This document shows, piece by piece, positions 33,735 through 43,001 of a stretch of 64,000 nucleotides of DNA (within the stretch, counting starts at the first letter, position 1; the number at the start of each line of letters is the position of its first letter). The notes under the pieces were generated by a model. The model ran no database searches and was not told where the DNA came from. It was given only the letters and a program-made list of their open reading frames with translations. Where the stretch lies: NCBI RefSeq assembly GCF_001678945.1, contig NZ_CP015124.1, positions 1,116,001 to 1,180,000 of the forward strand. The letters are read 5' to 3'. The position numbers were made by a program, and so were the translations under genes. The stretch comes from Phaeobacter gallaeciensis (lineage in GTDB: Bacteria > Pseudomonadota > Alphaproteobacteria > Rhodobacterales > Rhodobacteraceae).

Positions 33735-36028
33735 GCGTTGCAAAACCCCTGCCCCACGACGCCGCCCGCCTGCATGTGACCGGCGCCGCCCGCTATGTGG
33801 ACGACACCCCGACGCCGCGCGGCACCCTACATTTGGCCTTCGGCTTGTCGCCCATCGCCAAGGGGCGCATCACCAAGATGGATCTGGAGCCCGCCCGCCA
33901 AAGCTCCGGCGTGGTCGCGGTGCTGAGCGCCGGTGATCTGCCCTTTGACAATGATGTCTCCCCGTCGAACCATGATGAGCCACTGCTGACATCCGGCGCG
34001 GTCAACTATGTCGGCCAGCCGGTGTTTCTGGTGGTGGCAACCAGCCACCGGGCCGCGCGCATCGCCGCCCGCAAGGCCGTGATCGACTACGCCGAGGAAA
34101 CACCCCTGCTGACGCTGGAGGCCGCATTGGCCGCCGACAGCCGGTTCGAGGCAGGCCCGCGCATCTATCAAAAGGGCGATGCCGCCGCAGCCATCTCCGC
34201 CGCCCCTCGTATGGTCGAAGGCAGCTTTGATCTTGGCGGGCAGGAACATTTCTATCTCGAAGGACAGGCTGCGCTGGCCCAGCCACAAGAGGATGGCGGC
34301 ATGCTGGTCAATTCATCGACCCAGCACCCGACCGAGATCCAGCACAAGGTGGCCGAGGCCATCGGCTTGCCGATGCATGCGGTGCGGGTGGAGACCCGGC
34401 GCATGGGTGGCGGATTTGGCGGCAAGGAAAGCCAGGGCAACGCGCTGGCCGTCGCCTGCGCCGTGGCCGCGCGCCACACCGGGCGCCCGTGCAAGATGCG
34501 TTATGACCGCGATGACGACATGGTCATCACCGGCAAACGTCACGCCTTCCGCATTTCCTACCGGGCGGGGTTTGACACGGACGGCCGCCTGTTGGGGGTG
34601 GAGTTCACCCATCTGGTGGATTGCGGCTGGGCGCAGGATCTGTCGCTGCCGGTGGCTGACCGCGCCATGCTGCACGCTGACAACGCCTATGCGATCCCCG
34701 CGATCCGCATCGAAAGTCATCGTCTCAAGACCAACCGGCAAAGCGCCACCGCCTATCGCGGCTTTGGCGGCCCTCAGGGCATGGTCGGGATCGAACGGGT
34801 GATGGATCATATCGCCCATGATTTGAAGCTGGACCCGGTCGAATTGCGGCAACGCAACTACTACGCCGCCCCCGGCACCGCCACGGGCGACAACACGACC
34901 CCCTATGGCATGGAGGTCAGCGATTTCGAATTGCACGAGATGACCGCGCAATTGCTGGTGAGCGCGGATTATGCCGCCCGCAAGGCAGAAATCGCTGCCT
35001 GGAACCAGGGGCAGACACACCTCAAACGGGGGCTTGCCTTCTCTCCGGTCAAATTCGGCATTTCCTTCACCCTGACCCACCTCAACCAGGCTGGGGCACT
35101 GGTTCATGTCTATCAGGATGGCTCGGTCCACCTGAACCACGGCGGCACCGAGATGGGACAAGGATTGTTCCAGAAGGTCGCGCAGGTAGCCGCCAGCCGG
35201 TTTGGCATCTCACTGGAGAAGGTGAAAATCACCGCCACCGACACCGCCAAAGTGCCCAATACCTCCGCCACGGCGGCCTCTTCCGGGTCTGACCTCAACG
35301 GGATGGCGGTCAAGGCCGCCTGCGACACCATCCGTGCTCGCATGGCCGAACATCTGGCTAACCTGCATCAGGCGGCGCCTGCGGATGTGATCTTTGCAGA
35401 TGGCGTGGTTCGGATCGGCGACGCTCTGGAGCTCAGCTTCGTTGCGGCGGCGAAACTATGCTACGAGGGGCGGATCAGCCTGTCGTCGACCGGCTTCTAC
35501 AAGACCCCAAAACTGGAGTGGGACCGAATCAAGGGACAGGGACGCCCCTTCTTCTACTTTGCCTATGGCGCCGCCCTGACCGAGGTTGTGGTGGACCGGC
35601 TGACTGGCGAAAACCGCATCCTGCGCGCCGATATCCTGCATGACGCAGGCGCCTCGCTGAACCCGGCGCTGGACATCGGCCAGGTCGAAGGCGGCTATGT
35701 GCAGGGCGCCGGATGGCTCACCACCGAGGAGTTGGTCTGGGACGACAAGGGCGCTCTGCGCACCCATGCGCCTTCGACCTACAAGATCCCCGCCTGCTCT
35801 GACCGCCCGGATGTCTTCTACGTGGCGCTTTTTGACGGGCAGAACCGCGAAGAAACCATCTACCGGTCCAAGGCGGTGGGCGAGCCGCCCTTCATGCTGG
35901 GGATTTCGGCTTGGCTGGCGCTGTCGGATGCGGTGTCCGCCTTTGGTGCGGCCTATCCTGCCCTTGATGCACCGGCCACCGCCGAAGAGATCTGGCGCGC
36001 GGCGCGGAGGACCAGTGATGGGGGTTGA
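33731..36028 (+). CDS. xdhB: Xanthine dehydrogenase large subunit (molybdopterin)
   Basis: This 765-residue subunit hydroxylates hypoxanthine to xanthine and urate. Molybdopterin-binding motifs include RRMGGGFGGKESQGN, TAYRGFGGPQGM and NHGGTEMGQGLFQKVAQVAA. The active-site Glu is in KAVGEPPFMLG (near 717). Substrate-positioning Arg/Glu regions of xanthine dehydrogenases (rather than aldehyde oxidases) appear kept, but I cannot confirm each residue. It overlaps xdhC by 11 bases. Confidence 0.96.
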   Translation: MSVAKPLPHDAARLHVTGAARYVDDTPTPRGTLHLAFGLSPIAKGRITKMDLEPARQSSGVVAVLSAGDLPFDNDVSPSNHDEPLLTSGAVNYVGQPVFLVVATSHRAARIAARKAVIDYAEETPLLTLEAALAADSRFEAGPRIYQKGDAAAAISAAPRMVEGSFDLGGQEHFYLEGQAALAQPQEDGGMLVNSSTQHPTEIQHKVAEAIGLPMHAVRVETRRMGGGFGGKESQGNALAVACAVAARHTGRPCKMRYDRDDDMVITGKRHAFRISYRAGFDTDGRLLGVEFTHLVDCGWAQDLSLPVADRAMLHADNAYAIPAIRIESHRLKTNRQSATAYRGFGGPQGMVGIERVMDHIAHDLKLDPVELRQRNYYAAPGTATGDNTTPYGMEVSDFELHEMTAQLLVSADYAARKAEIAAWNQGQTHLKRGLAFSPVKFGISFTLTHLNQAGALVHVYQDGSVHLNHGGTEMGQGLFQKVAQVAASRFGISLEKVKITATDTAKVPNTSATAASSGSDLNGMAVKAACDTIRARMAEHLANLHQAAPADVIFADGVVRIGDALELSFVAAAKLCYEGRISLSSTGFYKTPKLEWDRIKGQGRPFFYFAYGAALTEVVVDRLTGENRILRADILHDAGASLNPALDIGQVEGGYVQGAGWLTTEELVWDDKGALRTHAPSTYKIPACSDRPDVFYVALFDGQNREETIYRSKAVGEPPFMLGISAWLALSDAVSAFGAAYPALDAPATAEEIWRAARRTSDGG

Positions 36029-36980
36029 TCTGGACGGGCTCAAGGCCGCAGTAACGGCACACGGTCGTGTCACCCGCGTAGTGATCGCCGCCATCCGCGG
36101 CTCCTCCCCGCGCGAAGCGGGCGCCGCCATGCTGGTCTGGCGCACAGGGGACGGTTTTGCCCAGTCCGGCACCATCGGCGGAGGCGCGCTTGAATATGAA
36201 GCAGCGCAAAAGGCCGTCGTGCAGGACAGGGCATCGGTTCTCAGCACCCACGCGCTTGGCCCCGATCTGGGCCAGTGCTGCGGCGGATCGGTAACGCTGC
36301 TGAGCGAGGTCTATCAGGCGAATGACCTAGAACGCCTCGACACCGAGGTGATCGCGCGCCCTGCAGGACAGGACAGCCCGATGCCGCTCACGGTGCGGCG
36401 TCTGCTGACCCGGCAGCGCAATCAGGGCCAGCGCCCGGCCCCGCAGCTGATCGACGGCTGGATGATCGAAGCCAGGCACCGGCCAGAGCACCCGTTGTGG
36501 ATCTGGGGCGCGGGCCATGTCGGGCGCGCGCTGGTCGATGTTTTGGCGCCCCTGCCCGATCACGACATCACCTGGGTCGACACCGCCCGAAACCGGTTTC
36601 CTGAGCATATTTCGGACACCATAACCCCCTTATGGGCTGAAAATCCGTCGCTTTTGGTGGCTCACGCGCCGTCAACTGCCCGACATCTGGTTCTGACCTA
36701 TTCCCATGAGCTGGATCTGGCGCTATGCCACGCCCTGCTGAAACATGACTTTGCCTTTGCCGGGCTGATTGGCTCCGCGACCAAATGGGCGCGCTTCCGT
36801 TCCCGGCTTGCTGCCCTAGGCCACGCCCCCGCGCGGATCGACCGGATCACCTGCCCAATTGGGGATCCGGCCCTGGGCAAGCACCCGCAGGCAATCGCGG
36901 TCGGTGTGACGGCGCAGCTGCTGGCGCTGGATGCAAGAGGCAGCGCAGAACAGGAACTAAGAAAGGACCGGCACGCGTGA
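36018..36980 (+). CDS. xdhC: XdhC, molybdenum-cofactor insertion chaperone
   Basis: This 320-residue protein binds and sulfurates the molybdenum cofactor before it enters XdhB. The XdhC/CoxI N-terminal domain shows IRGSSPREAGAAMLV, TIGGGALEYEA and GQCCGGSVTLL (two Cys). The C-terminal Rossmann domain has IWGAGHVGRALVDVL and FAGLIGSATKWARF. The ATG at 36018 is inside the xdhB end. Its stop overlaps the GTG start of the next gene (GTGA), linking cofactor maturation and transport genes in one transcript. Confidence 0.95.
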   Translation: MGVDLDGLKAAVTAHGRVTRVVIAAIRGSSPREAGAAMLVWRTGDGFAQSGTIGGGALEYEAAQKAVVQDRASVLSTHALGPDLGQCCGGSVTLLSEVYQANDLERLDTEVIARPAGQDSPMPLTVRRLLTRQRNQGQRPAPQLIDGWMIEARHRPEHPLWIWGAGHVGRALVDVLAPLPDHDITWVDTARNRFPEHISDTITPLWAENPSLLVAHAPSTARHLVLTYSHELDLALCHALLKHDFAFAGLIGSATKWARFRSRLAALGHAPARIDRITCPIGDPALGKHPQAIAVGVTAQLLALDARGSAEQELRKDRHA

Positions 36981-38494
36981 CTGTACCCCTTCTGAGCCTC
37001 CAGGGCCTGACCAAGGCCTACCCAGGCGTCGTTGCCAACGATCAGGTGTCCTTCGACATCGGCGAAGGCGAGGTCCACGCCCTTCTGGGCGAAAACGGCG
37101 CCGGCAAATCCACCCTCGTGAAAATGATCTACGGGCTGGTGAAGCCGGACAGCGGCCAGATGCTGCTGCGCGGAGCGCCCTTTGCCCCGGCCGAACCGCG
37201 CGCCGCCCGCGCCGATGGCATCGCCATGGTATTTCAGCATTTTTCCCTGTTCGATGCGCTGAACGTGGCGGAAAACATCGCCCTTGGCATGGAAAACCCG
37301 CCGCCGCTGCGCGATCTGGCCAGCCGCATCCGCGAAGTCTCTGAAACCTATGGTTTGCCGCTCGATCCGTTCCGCACCGTGGGCGATCTCTCTGCCGGGG
37401 AACGCCAGCGGGTCGAGATCATCCGCTGCCTGCTGCAGGACCCGAAACTGCTGATCATGGACGAGCCAACCTCGGTGCTGACCCCGCAGGAGGTTGAGAT
37501 CCTGTTCGAGACCCTGCAGAAACTGCGCAGCGAAGGCACCTCGATCCTTTATATCAGTCACAAGCTGGAAGAGATCCGCACCCTGTGCGATCACGCCACG
37601 ATCCTGCGGCTGGGCAAGAATGTCGGCGAATGCACCCCTTCGGAAACATCGGCCCGCGACATGGCCGAGATGATGGTGGGCACCGCACTCAAGACCCCGG
37701 AACGCGCTGGCCGTGACCTCGGCGACGTGGCGATGGACATCAGCGGTTTGTCGGTTCCCGCACCTTCGGCCTTTGGCACCGCGCTGAAAAACGTACACCT
37801 CAGCGTGCGCAAGGGAGAGATCCTTGGCATCGGCGGCGTGGCCGGCAACGGGCAGGATGAACTCCTTGCAGTTCTGTCGGGTGAGACCCTGTCGGTTCCG
37901 GATGCTGTGAAACTTCACGGGAAGCCCATCGGCAAGCTGGGTCCGGTTGCGCGGCGCCGCCTTGGGCTGCTGTCGGCCCCCGAAGAACGCCTTGGCCATG
38001 CGGCAGCGCCGGACATGAGCCTCACGGAAAATGCCATGCTGACCGCCGCCGTACGCGAAGGTCTGGTCAGCCGTGGGTTCCTCAATTGGCCCGCTGCCAA
38101 GGCGTTTGCCAAACGCGTGATTTCCGAATTCGACGTGCGCACGCCGGGACCGGAAAACGCGGCGCGCTCCCTGTCCGGGGGCAACCTGCAGAAATTCGTC
38201 ATCGGCCGCGAGGTGCTGCAACGCCCCGAGGTGCTGGTGGTGAACCAGCCCACTTGGGGCGTCGATGCCTCTGCCGCCGCCGCGATCCGGCAATCGCTGC
38301 TGGATCTGGCCGCAGGTGGCACCGCCGTCATCTGCATCAGTCAGGACCTGGACGAGCTGATGGAGATTTCCGACAGTTTCGCCGCTCTCAACGAAGGCCG
38401 CCTGAGCGCTCCGCGCCCGGCTGCGGGGCTGACGGTGGATGAAATCGGCCTGATGATGGGCGGCGCCCACGGCATGGAGGTGGCGCATGTCTGA
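36977..38494 (+). CDS. Nucleoside/purine ABC importer, double ATPase subunit (YufO/NupA-like)
   Basis: This 505-residue protein has two fused ATPase domains. Domain 1 has Walker A LGENGAGKSTLVK, signature LSAGERQRVEIIR and Walker B LLIMDEPTSVLTP. Domain 2 is degenerate, as is usual in this family: GGVAGNGQDELL in place of Walker A, signature LSGGNLQKFVIGRE and VLVVNQPTWGVD with Asn for the Walker B acid. It starts with GTG overlapping the xdhC stop; GAAAGGA lies 8 bases upstream. Relatives power BMP-type nucleoside uptake. Coupling to xdhABC points to purines or purine nucleosides. Confidence 0.93.
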   Translation: MTVPLLSLQGLTKAYPGVVANDQVSFDIGEGEVHALLGENGAGKSTLVKMIYGLVKPDSGQMLLRGAPFAPAEPRAARADGIAMVFQHFSLFDALNVAENIALGMENPPPLRDLASRIREVSETYGLPLDPFRTVGDLSAGERQRVEIIRCLLQDPKLLIMDEPTSVLTPQEVEILFETLQKLRSEGTSILYISHKLEEIRTLCDHATILRLGKNVGECTPSETSARDMAEMMVGTALKTPERAGRDLGDVAMDISGLSVPAPSAFGTALKNVHLSVRKGEILGIGGVAGNGQDELLAVLSGETLSVPDAVKLHGKPIGKLGPVARRRLGLLSAPEERLGHAAAPDMSLTENAMLTAAVREGLVSRGFLNWPAAKAFAKRVISEFDVRTPGPENAARSLSGGNLQKFVIGREVLQRPEVLVVNQPTWGVDASAAAAIRQSLLDLAAGGTAVICISQDLDELMEISDSFAALNEGRLSAPRPAAGLTVDEIGLMMGGAHGMEVAHV

Positions 38495-38533
38495 TCTCTG
38501 CCAGTATTTGACTATCAATGAAGGAGCCCACGC

Positions 38534-39616
38534 ATGATCCGGCTTGAGAAACGGCCACAGCCGTCGCGCGCCTGGTCGATGGCCACGCCGCTGGTGGCGG
38601 TGCTGGCAACGATGATCGCGGGCGGGCTGTTGTTCGCAATCTTGGGCAAGGACCCGGTCGAGGCGATCCGCACCATCTTCTGGGAACCGCTGTTTGGCGA
38701 GTTCGCCTTCTACTACCGCCCGCAGTTGCTGATCAAAGGCGCGCCGCTGGTGCTGATCGCCATCGGCCTGTCCTTGGGCTTTCGCGCCGGGATCTGGAAC
38801 ATCGGCGCCGAAGGGCAGTACATCATGGGCGCGCTGTTCGGCGCCGGGATGGGGCTGGCCTTTTATCCTCACGAAGCCTGGTACATCTTCCCACTCATGG
38901 TCCTCGCAGGGGCCTTTGGCGGCTGGATCTGGGCGATGATTCCGGCCTTTCTGAAGGTTCGCTTCGGCACCAATGAAATTCTCGTCTCCTTGATGCTGGT
39001 CTATGTGGCCGAACAGTTCCTCGCCTCCATGTCGCTGGGATTGCTGAAAAACCCCGAAGGCTTTGGCTTTCCCGGCAGTCGCAACCTGCAACAATATGAA
39101 AGCGCCCATAACGCCGATCTGATCGCAGGCTCCGGCATGCACTGGGGTGTGGTTGCCGCGCTGATCGCGGTGATCTTTGCCTATGTCCTGCTGAACCGGC
39201 ACATGCTGGGCTATCAGATCCGCCTGACCGGCGAAGCGCCGCGTGCCGCGCGTTTTGCCGGCGTGAACCCGGCGCGGCTGGTGCTGTTCTGCCTTGGCAC
39301 CTCCGGCATGCTGGCCGGCCTTGCGGGCCTGTTCGAGGTCTCCGGCCCGTCGGGTCAGGTCTCGATCGATTTCAACGTGGGCTATGGGTTCACTGCCATT
39401 ATCGTGGCCTTTCTTGGTCGCCTGCATCCCGTCGGGATCCTGCTGGCAGGAGGGCTGATGGCGCTGACGTATATTGGCGGCGATATCGCGCAATCGAACA
39501 TGGGCCTGCCCTCGGCAGCGATCCAGGTCTTCCAGGGGATGCTTTTGTTCTTCCTCTTGGCCTTTGACCTGCTCACCAATTTCCGTATCGCAATCGGCAA
39601 GCCGGAGGTGGCGTAA
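38534..39616 (+). CDS. Nucleoside/purine ABC importer permease 1 (YufP/NupB-like)
   Basis: This 360-residue inner-membrane protein has about nine or ten hydrophobic segments, the first near 20-40. The BPD_transp_2 signature is seen in GLSLGFRAGIWNIGAEGQYIMGALFGAG and in the loop GEAPRAARFAGVNPARLVLF, which docks the ATPase. AAGGAG lies 7 bases before the ATG. It stands 39 bases after the ATPase gene and 1 base before the second permease. Confidence 0.93.
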   Translation: MIRLEKRPQPSRAWSMATPLVAVLATMIAGGLLFAILGKDPVEAIRTIFWEPLFGEFAFYYRPQLLIKGAPLVLIAIGLSLGFRAGIWNIGAEGQYIMGALFGAGMGLAFYPHEAWYIFPLMVLAGAFGGWIWAMIPAFLKVRFGTNEILVSLMLVYVAEQFLASMSLGLLKNPEGFGFPGSRNLQQYESAHNADLIAGSGMHWGVVAALIAVIFAYVLLNRHMLGYQIRLTGEAPRAARFAGVNPARLVLFCLGTSGMLAGLAGLFEVSGPSGQVSIDFNVGYGFTAIIVAFLGRLHPVGILLAGGLMALTYIGGDIAQSNMGLPSAAIQVFQGMLLFFLLAFDLLTNFRIAIGKPEVA

Positions 39617-39617
39617 G

Positions 39618-40538
39618 ATGGATCTATCCGCAATCAACCCAGTCCTGCTGATCGCCTCCCTCATGGTGGCGGCTACGCCGCTGCTGCTGGCCGCCGTGGG
39701 TGAACTGGTGGTGGAAAAGGCAGGCGTTCTGAACCTCGGCGTCGAAGGCATGATGATCACCGGCGCCATCGCCGGCTTTGCCACCGCCGTCGAAAGCGGC
39801 TCGCCGCTCCTCGGCTTTGTCATCGCCGCAGTGGCGGGGGCGACGCTGTCCACCCTCTTCGCCATCCTCACCCAGTTTGCCAAGGCCAACCAGGTCGCAT
39901 CGGGCCTGTCACTTACGCTCTTCGGGCTCGGAATCTCGGCGCTGATGGGACAAAGCTATGTCGGCATCAAACCGCCGCAGATGCAAGACATCCATATCCC
40001 GGTACTGAGCGATCTGCCCGTCGTTGGACCGATCCTGTTTGGCCATGACATCATCCTCTATTTCGGCATTGTCCTGACAGCGGTGGTCTGGGTGGTACTG
40101 AAATACACCCGTGTGGGTCTGATCCTGCGCGCGGTGGGGGAGAACCACGATGCGGCCCACGCGCTTGGCTACAAGGTGCTGCGCATCCGGGTGCTGGCGA
40201 TCCTGTTCGGCGGCGCCTGCGCAGGCATGGGCGGTGCCTATATCAGCCTGATCCGGGTCCCCCAGTGGACCGAAGGCATGACCGCCGGCATCGGCTGGAT
40301 CGCCCTTGCGCTGGTGGTCTTTGCCAGCTGGAAACCCTGGCGGGTGCTGCTGGGCGCCTATCTTTTCGGCGGTGTTACCGTGGTGCAGCTTAATCTTCAG
40401 GCAGCAGGCGTTGCCATCCCGGTCGAGTATCTGGCAATGTCGCCCTATCTGATCACCATTGTGGTGCTTGTCATTCTATCAGCGGATAAGAGCAGCGCAC
40501 CCGCTGCCCTTGGCCGCAATTTCCATGCCTCCCGTTAG
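39618..40538 (+). CDS. Nucleoside/purine ABC importer permease 2 (YufQ/NupC-like)
   Basis: This 306-residue protein has about eight membrane segments. It has the paired-permease signature GELVVEKAGVLNLGVEGMMITGAIAGF and the coupling loop GENHDAAHALGYKVLRIRVLA. It pairs with the preceding permease to form the translocation path. The ATG follows the stop of that gene by one base. The binding-protein gene comes 71 bases later. Confidence 0.94.
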   Translation: MDLSAINPVLLIASLMVAATPLLLAAVGELVVEKAGVLNLGVEGMMITGAIAGFATAVESGSPLLGFVIAAVAGATLSTLFAILTQFAKANQVASGLSLTLFGLGISALMGQSYVGIKPPQMQDIHIPVLSDLPVVGPILFGHDIILYFGIVLTAVVWVVLKYTRVGLILRAVGENHDAAHALGYKVLRIRVLAILFGGACAGMGGAYISLIRVPQWTEGMTAGIGWIALALVVFASWKPWRVLLGAYLFGGVTVVQLNLQAAGVAIPVEYLAMSPYLITIVVLVILSADKSSAPAALGRNFHASR

Positions 40539-40609
40539 GATTTGACGGCAGGCCAAACACCCTGCCCGGGCATCCGGGCATATTATAAACAACACGGGGG
40601 ATCCCTTTG

Positions 40610-41683
40610 ATGAAACTGACGACACTTCTGACCAGCGCCGCCATGGCGCTTGGCCTTGCGACCGGCGCGATGGCCGAAGACAAGACCAAGGTAGGCTTTG
40701 TCTATGTCGGTCCCGTCGGCGACGGTGGCTGGACCTATGAGCACAATCAGGGCCGCCTGGCCGTAGAAGAGGAATTCGGCGACAAGGTCGAAACCGTCTA
40801 TGTTGAAAACGTCGCCGAAGGCCCCGACGCCGAGCGCGTGATTACCCAGATGGCGCTGCAGGGCGCCGACCTGATCTTCACCACCTCCTTTGGCTACATG
40901 GATCCGACCATCAACGTCGCCAAGAAGTTCCCGAACGTGAAGTTCGAGCACGCCACCGGCTACAAGCGAGCCGACAACGTCTCGACCTATTCCGCACGTT
41001 TTTATGAAGGCCGCGCCGTTCAGGGCACCATCGCGGGCAACATGACCGAGAGCAACATCGTCGGCTACATCGGGTCCTACCCGATCCCCGAAGTGATCCG
41101 CGGCATCAACTCTGCCTATATCCACGCCAAGAAAGTGAACCCCGACGTCACCTTCAAGATCGTCTGGGCCTTCACCTGGTTCGACCCGGCCAAAGAAGCC
41201 GACGCCGCCAAGGTTCTGATCGAACAGGGCGCCGACGTGATCCTGCAGCACACCGACTCCACCGCGCCGCAGGCCGCTGCACAGGCCGCAGGCAACGTGA
41301 TCACCTTTGGTCAGGCTTCCGACATGGCCGAGTATGCGCCGAAACCGCGCGTCTCCTCGATCATCGACAACTGGGCGCCCTATTACATCGCCCGTACCAA
41401 GGCCGTGATGGACGGCACCTGGACCTCGGTTGACACCTGGGACGGCATCGGCCCGGGCATGGTCGGCATCGGTGAAATCTCCGACGCGGTTCCCGCCGAC
41501 GTAAAAGAAGCCGCGCTGGCGCTGAAAGCCTCGATCGCGGACGGTTCCTACCACCCGTTCACCGGCCCGCTGAACAAGCAGGACGGTTCGGCGTGGCTGG
41601 CAGAGGGTGAAACCGCCGATGACGGCACCCTGGCCGGCATGAACTTCTTTGTTGAAGGCATCGAAGGCGACATCCCGCAGTAA
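40610..41683 (+). CDS. BMP-family periplasmic binding lipoprotein-like protein (PnrA/BmpA type)
   Basis: This 357-residue substrate-binding protein has a Sec signal (MKLTTLLTSAAMALGLATGAMA, cut before EDKTK) and no lipobox Cys, so it is free in the periplasm. The mature fold shows VGFVYVGPVGDGGWTYEHNQG, TTSFGYMDPTINVAKKFP and VRGINS-like IPEVIRGINSAYIHAKK. PnrA relatives bind purine nucleosides. A TTG codon lies directly before the ATG at 40610, and GGGGGA is 8 bases upstream. It ends the xdh-importer unit, with a terminator 25 bases on. Confidence 0.93.
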   Translation: MKLTTLLTSAAMALGLATGAMAEDKTKVGFVYVGPVGDGGWTYEHNQGRLAVEEEFGDKVETVYVENVAEGPDAERVITQMALQGADLIFTTSFGYMDPTINVAKKFPNVKFEHATGYKRADNVSTYSARFYEGRAVQGTIAGNMTESNIVGYIGSYPIPEVIRGINSAYIHAKKVNPDVTFKIVWAFTWFDPAKEADAAKVLIEQGADVILQHTDSTAPQAAAQAAGNVITFGQASDMAEYAPKPRVSSIIDNWAPYYIARTKAVMDGTWTSVDTWDGIGPGMVGIGEISDAVPADVKEAALALKASIADGSYHPFTGPLNKQDGSAWLAEGETADDGTLAGMNFFVEGIEGDIPQ

Positions 41684-41707
41684 GCGCCTTGCCCAGACGA
41701 GTTACGG

Positions 41708-41740
41708 AAAGGCCCGCCAGATTGGCGGGCCTTTTCTTTT
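41708..41740 (+). terminator. Rho-independent terminator of the xdh-importer unit
   Basis: The stem AAAGGCCCGCC / GGCGGGCCTTT with loop AGATT is followed by TCTTTT. It lies 25 bases after the binding-protein stop and closes the transcript that starts at xdhA. Confidence 0.9.
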
Positions 41741-41895
41741 GGTGGCTGCAGTTCTCCTCTGCACAGCCACCCCGCAAATCTTGGGCGACCCCAACTTCTG
41801 CAGCAAAGCAACCTTTTGCAGACCACGACCAACTCTCCTAGTATTCTCATCGCACCAGCATCGGCGGGGCGCGAGACTGGGAGGCCTAGAAAAGG

Positions 41896-42213
41896 ATGGA
41901 GTTTTTCGATTACGGCTATCTTTTGGCGGGCGACTGGCTCCCCTACTCCATCGCCCTTGCCGTGGTTGCTTGCGCAGCGTCAATACTCACGATCCGGCGT
42001 ATGCCGAACCAGCCATGGCGCGCATTTTTCCTGTCCTGCCTGATCGCCTTTTGCGTGGCGTTCCTGCTCTCCGGAACCAGGTTCGGTTTTTCGGGCGGCG
42101 CCGAGGCGCTGTTCTGGAACGTACTGGGCGCAGGTCTGCTTGCTCAGATCTGGCTTCCGGTCTGTGCGGTCACTCACATTATCGCGCGACGGGATCGGAT
42201 CAGACGCCGATAA
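41896..42213 (+). CDS. Small hypothetical membrane protein
   Basis: This 105-residue protein has three hydrophobic segments (about 17-34, 42-60 and 70-97), with positive loops (IRRMPNQPWR and a C-terminal RRDRIRRR), so the C-terminus is probably cytoplasmic. No family is recognised. The start has weak support (AAAAGG directly before the ATG, GAGG 11 bases upstream). It is convergent with the next gene. Confidence 0.55.
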   Translation: MEFFDYGYLLAGDWLPYSIALAVVACAASILTIRRMPNQPWRAFFLSCLIAFCVAFLLSGTRFGFSGGAEALFWNVLGAGLLAQIWLPVCAVTHIIARRDRIRRR

Positions 42214-42257
42214 GCTGGCGCATAGACAGCGCAGCCTCGACAGTAATCACTGGGGGC

Positions 42258-42872
42258 CTAGCGCTTCTTCGAGAACACCCGATAGGCCAACAGCACACGT
42301 GACGCAGCCGTCACGAAGCACAAGGCGCCGAACACCCAGGCCATCAGGGCAAAGGCCCCCGGAAACAGGCACAGCGCCACGAAGAACCCGATTGTCTCCG
42401 CCCCTTCCAGCAGCCCCCCGGTAAAGTAGAGCGTTTTGACGCCGCGCGCGGTGCTGGACATCTGGTGCCGCTCGGCCAGGACGGAATAACCAAGGAAGCT
42501 GGCACCGTTCACGTAGAAAGACATGAGCAGAAAGGCACCTGCCGCGCCATTGGCCCCAGGGTTCGCCAGCACGAATGCCAAGGGCACCGCTCCGTAGAAC
42601 AGGAAATCGCAGGTGATATCGAGATAGCCGCCAAACCCCGTCGGCGCGCTGGCCCGCGCCACCGCCCCATCCAGCCCATCGGCAAGGCGTGACAGCAACA
42701 ACGGCAGCAGCGCCCAGCCAAACATCCCGAGAGCAATCAGCGCAGCAGACAGAAGCCCAAGCGCCAGCCCTAATAGCGTCACCTGATTGGCACTGATCCC
42801 CCAGCGCGCAATGACCCTTCCCTGCGCGTTCAACGCAGGGTCGATCAACGGGCGGATACGGGCATCAAACAT
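42258..42872 (-). CDS. CDP-alcohol phosphatidyltransferase
   Basis: This 204-residue inner-membrane enzyme carries the signature D-G-x2-A-R-x8-G-x3-D-x3-D, seen as DGLDGAVARASAPTGFGGYLDITCD-type (in part: DGLDGAVARAS and GGYLDITCD) near residues 64-88. Five or six membrane segments follow. Members swap CMP from a CDP-linked lipid for an alcohol. Which alcohol (glycerol phosphate, inositol, choline or other) cannot be read here. It is divergent from the aldo/keto reductase gene. Confidence 0.9.
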   Translation of the reverse strand: MFDARIRPLIDPALNAQGRVIARWGISANQVTLLGLALGLLSAALIALGMFGWALLPLLLSRLADGLDGAVARASAPTGFGGYLDITCDFLFYGAVPLAFVLANPGANGAAGAFLLMSFYVNGASFLGYSVLAERHQMSSTARGVKTLYFTGGLLEGAETIGFFVALCLFPGAFALMAWVFGALCFVTAASRVLLAYRVFSKKR

Positions 42873-43001
42873 GGCTCTGTTGTGCCCTGCAAACGCTGCG
42901 CGCTCCAGTCACAATTGCGCGCGGCGGCGTTTTTGGCAGAAGCCTGTTGTTGCGTCATCTTCGCTCTTTTCCCTGTTCCCACGACGTGGCAGGTTGCCGC
43001 C

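Noticed and set aside
36698-39889. 1063-codon minus-strand open frame across xdhC and the ABC importer genes
   Set aside because: It is antisense to three clear genes, has no ribosome site and no recognisable domain; it results from high GC at third positions.
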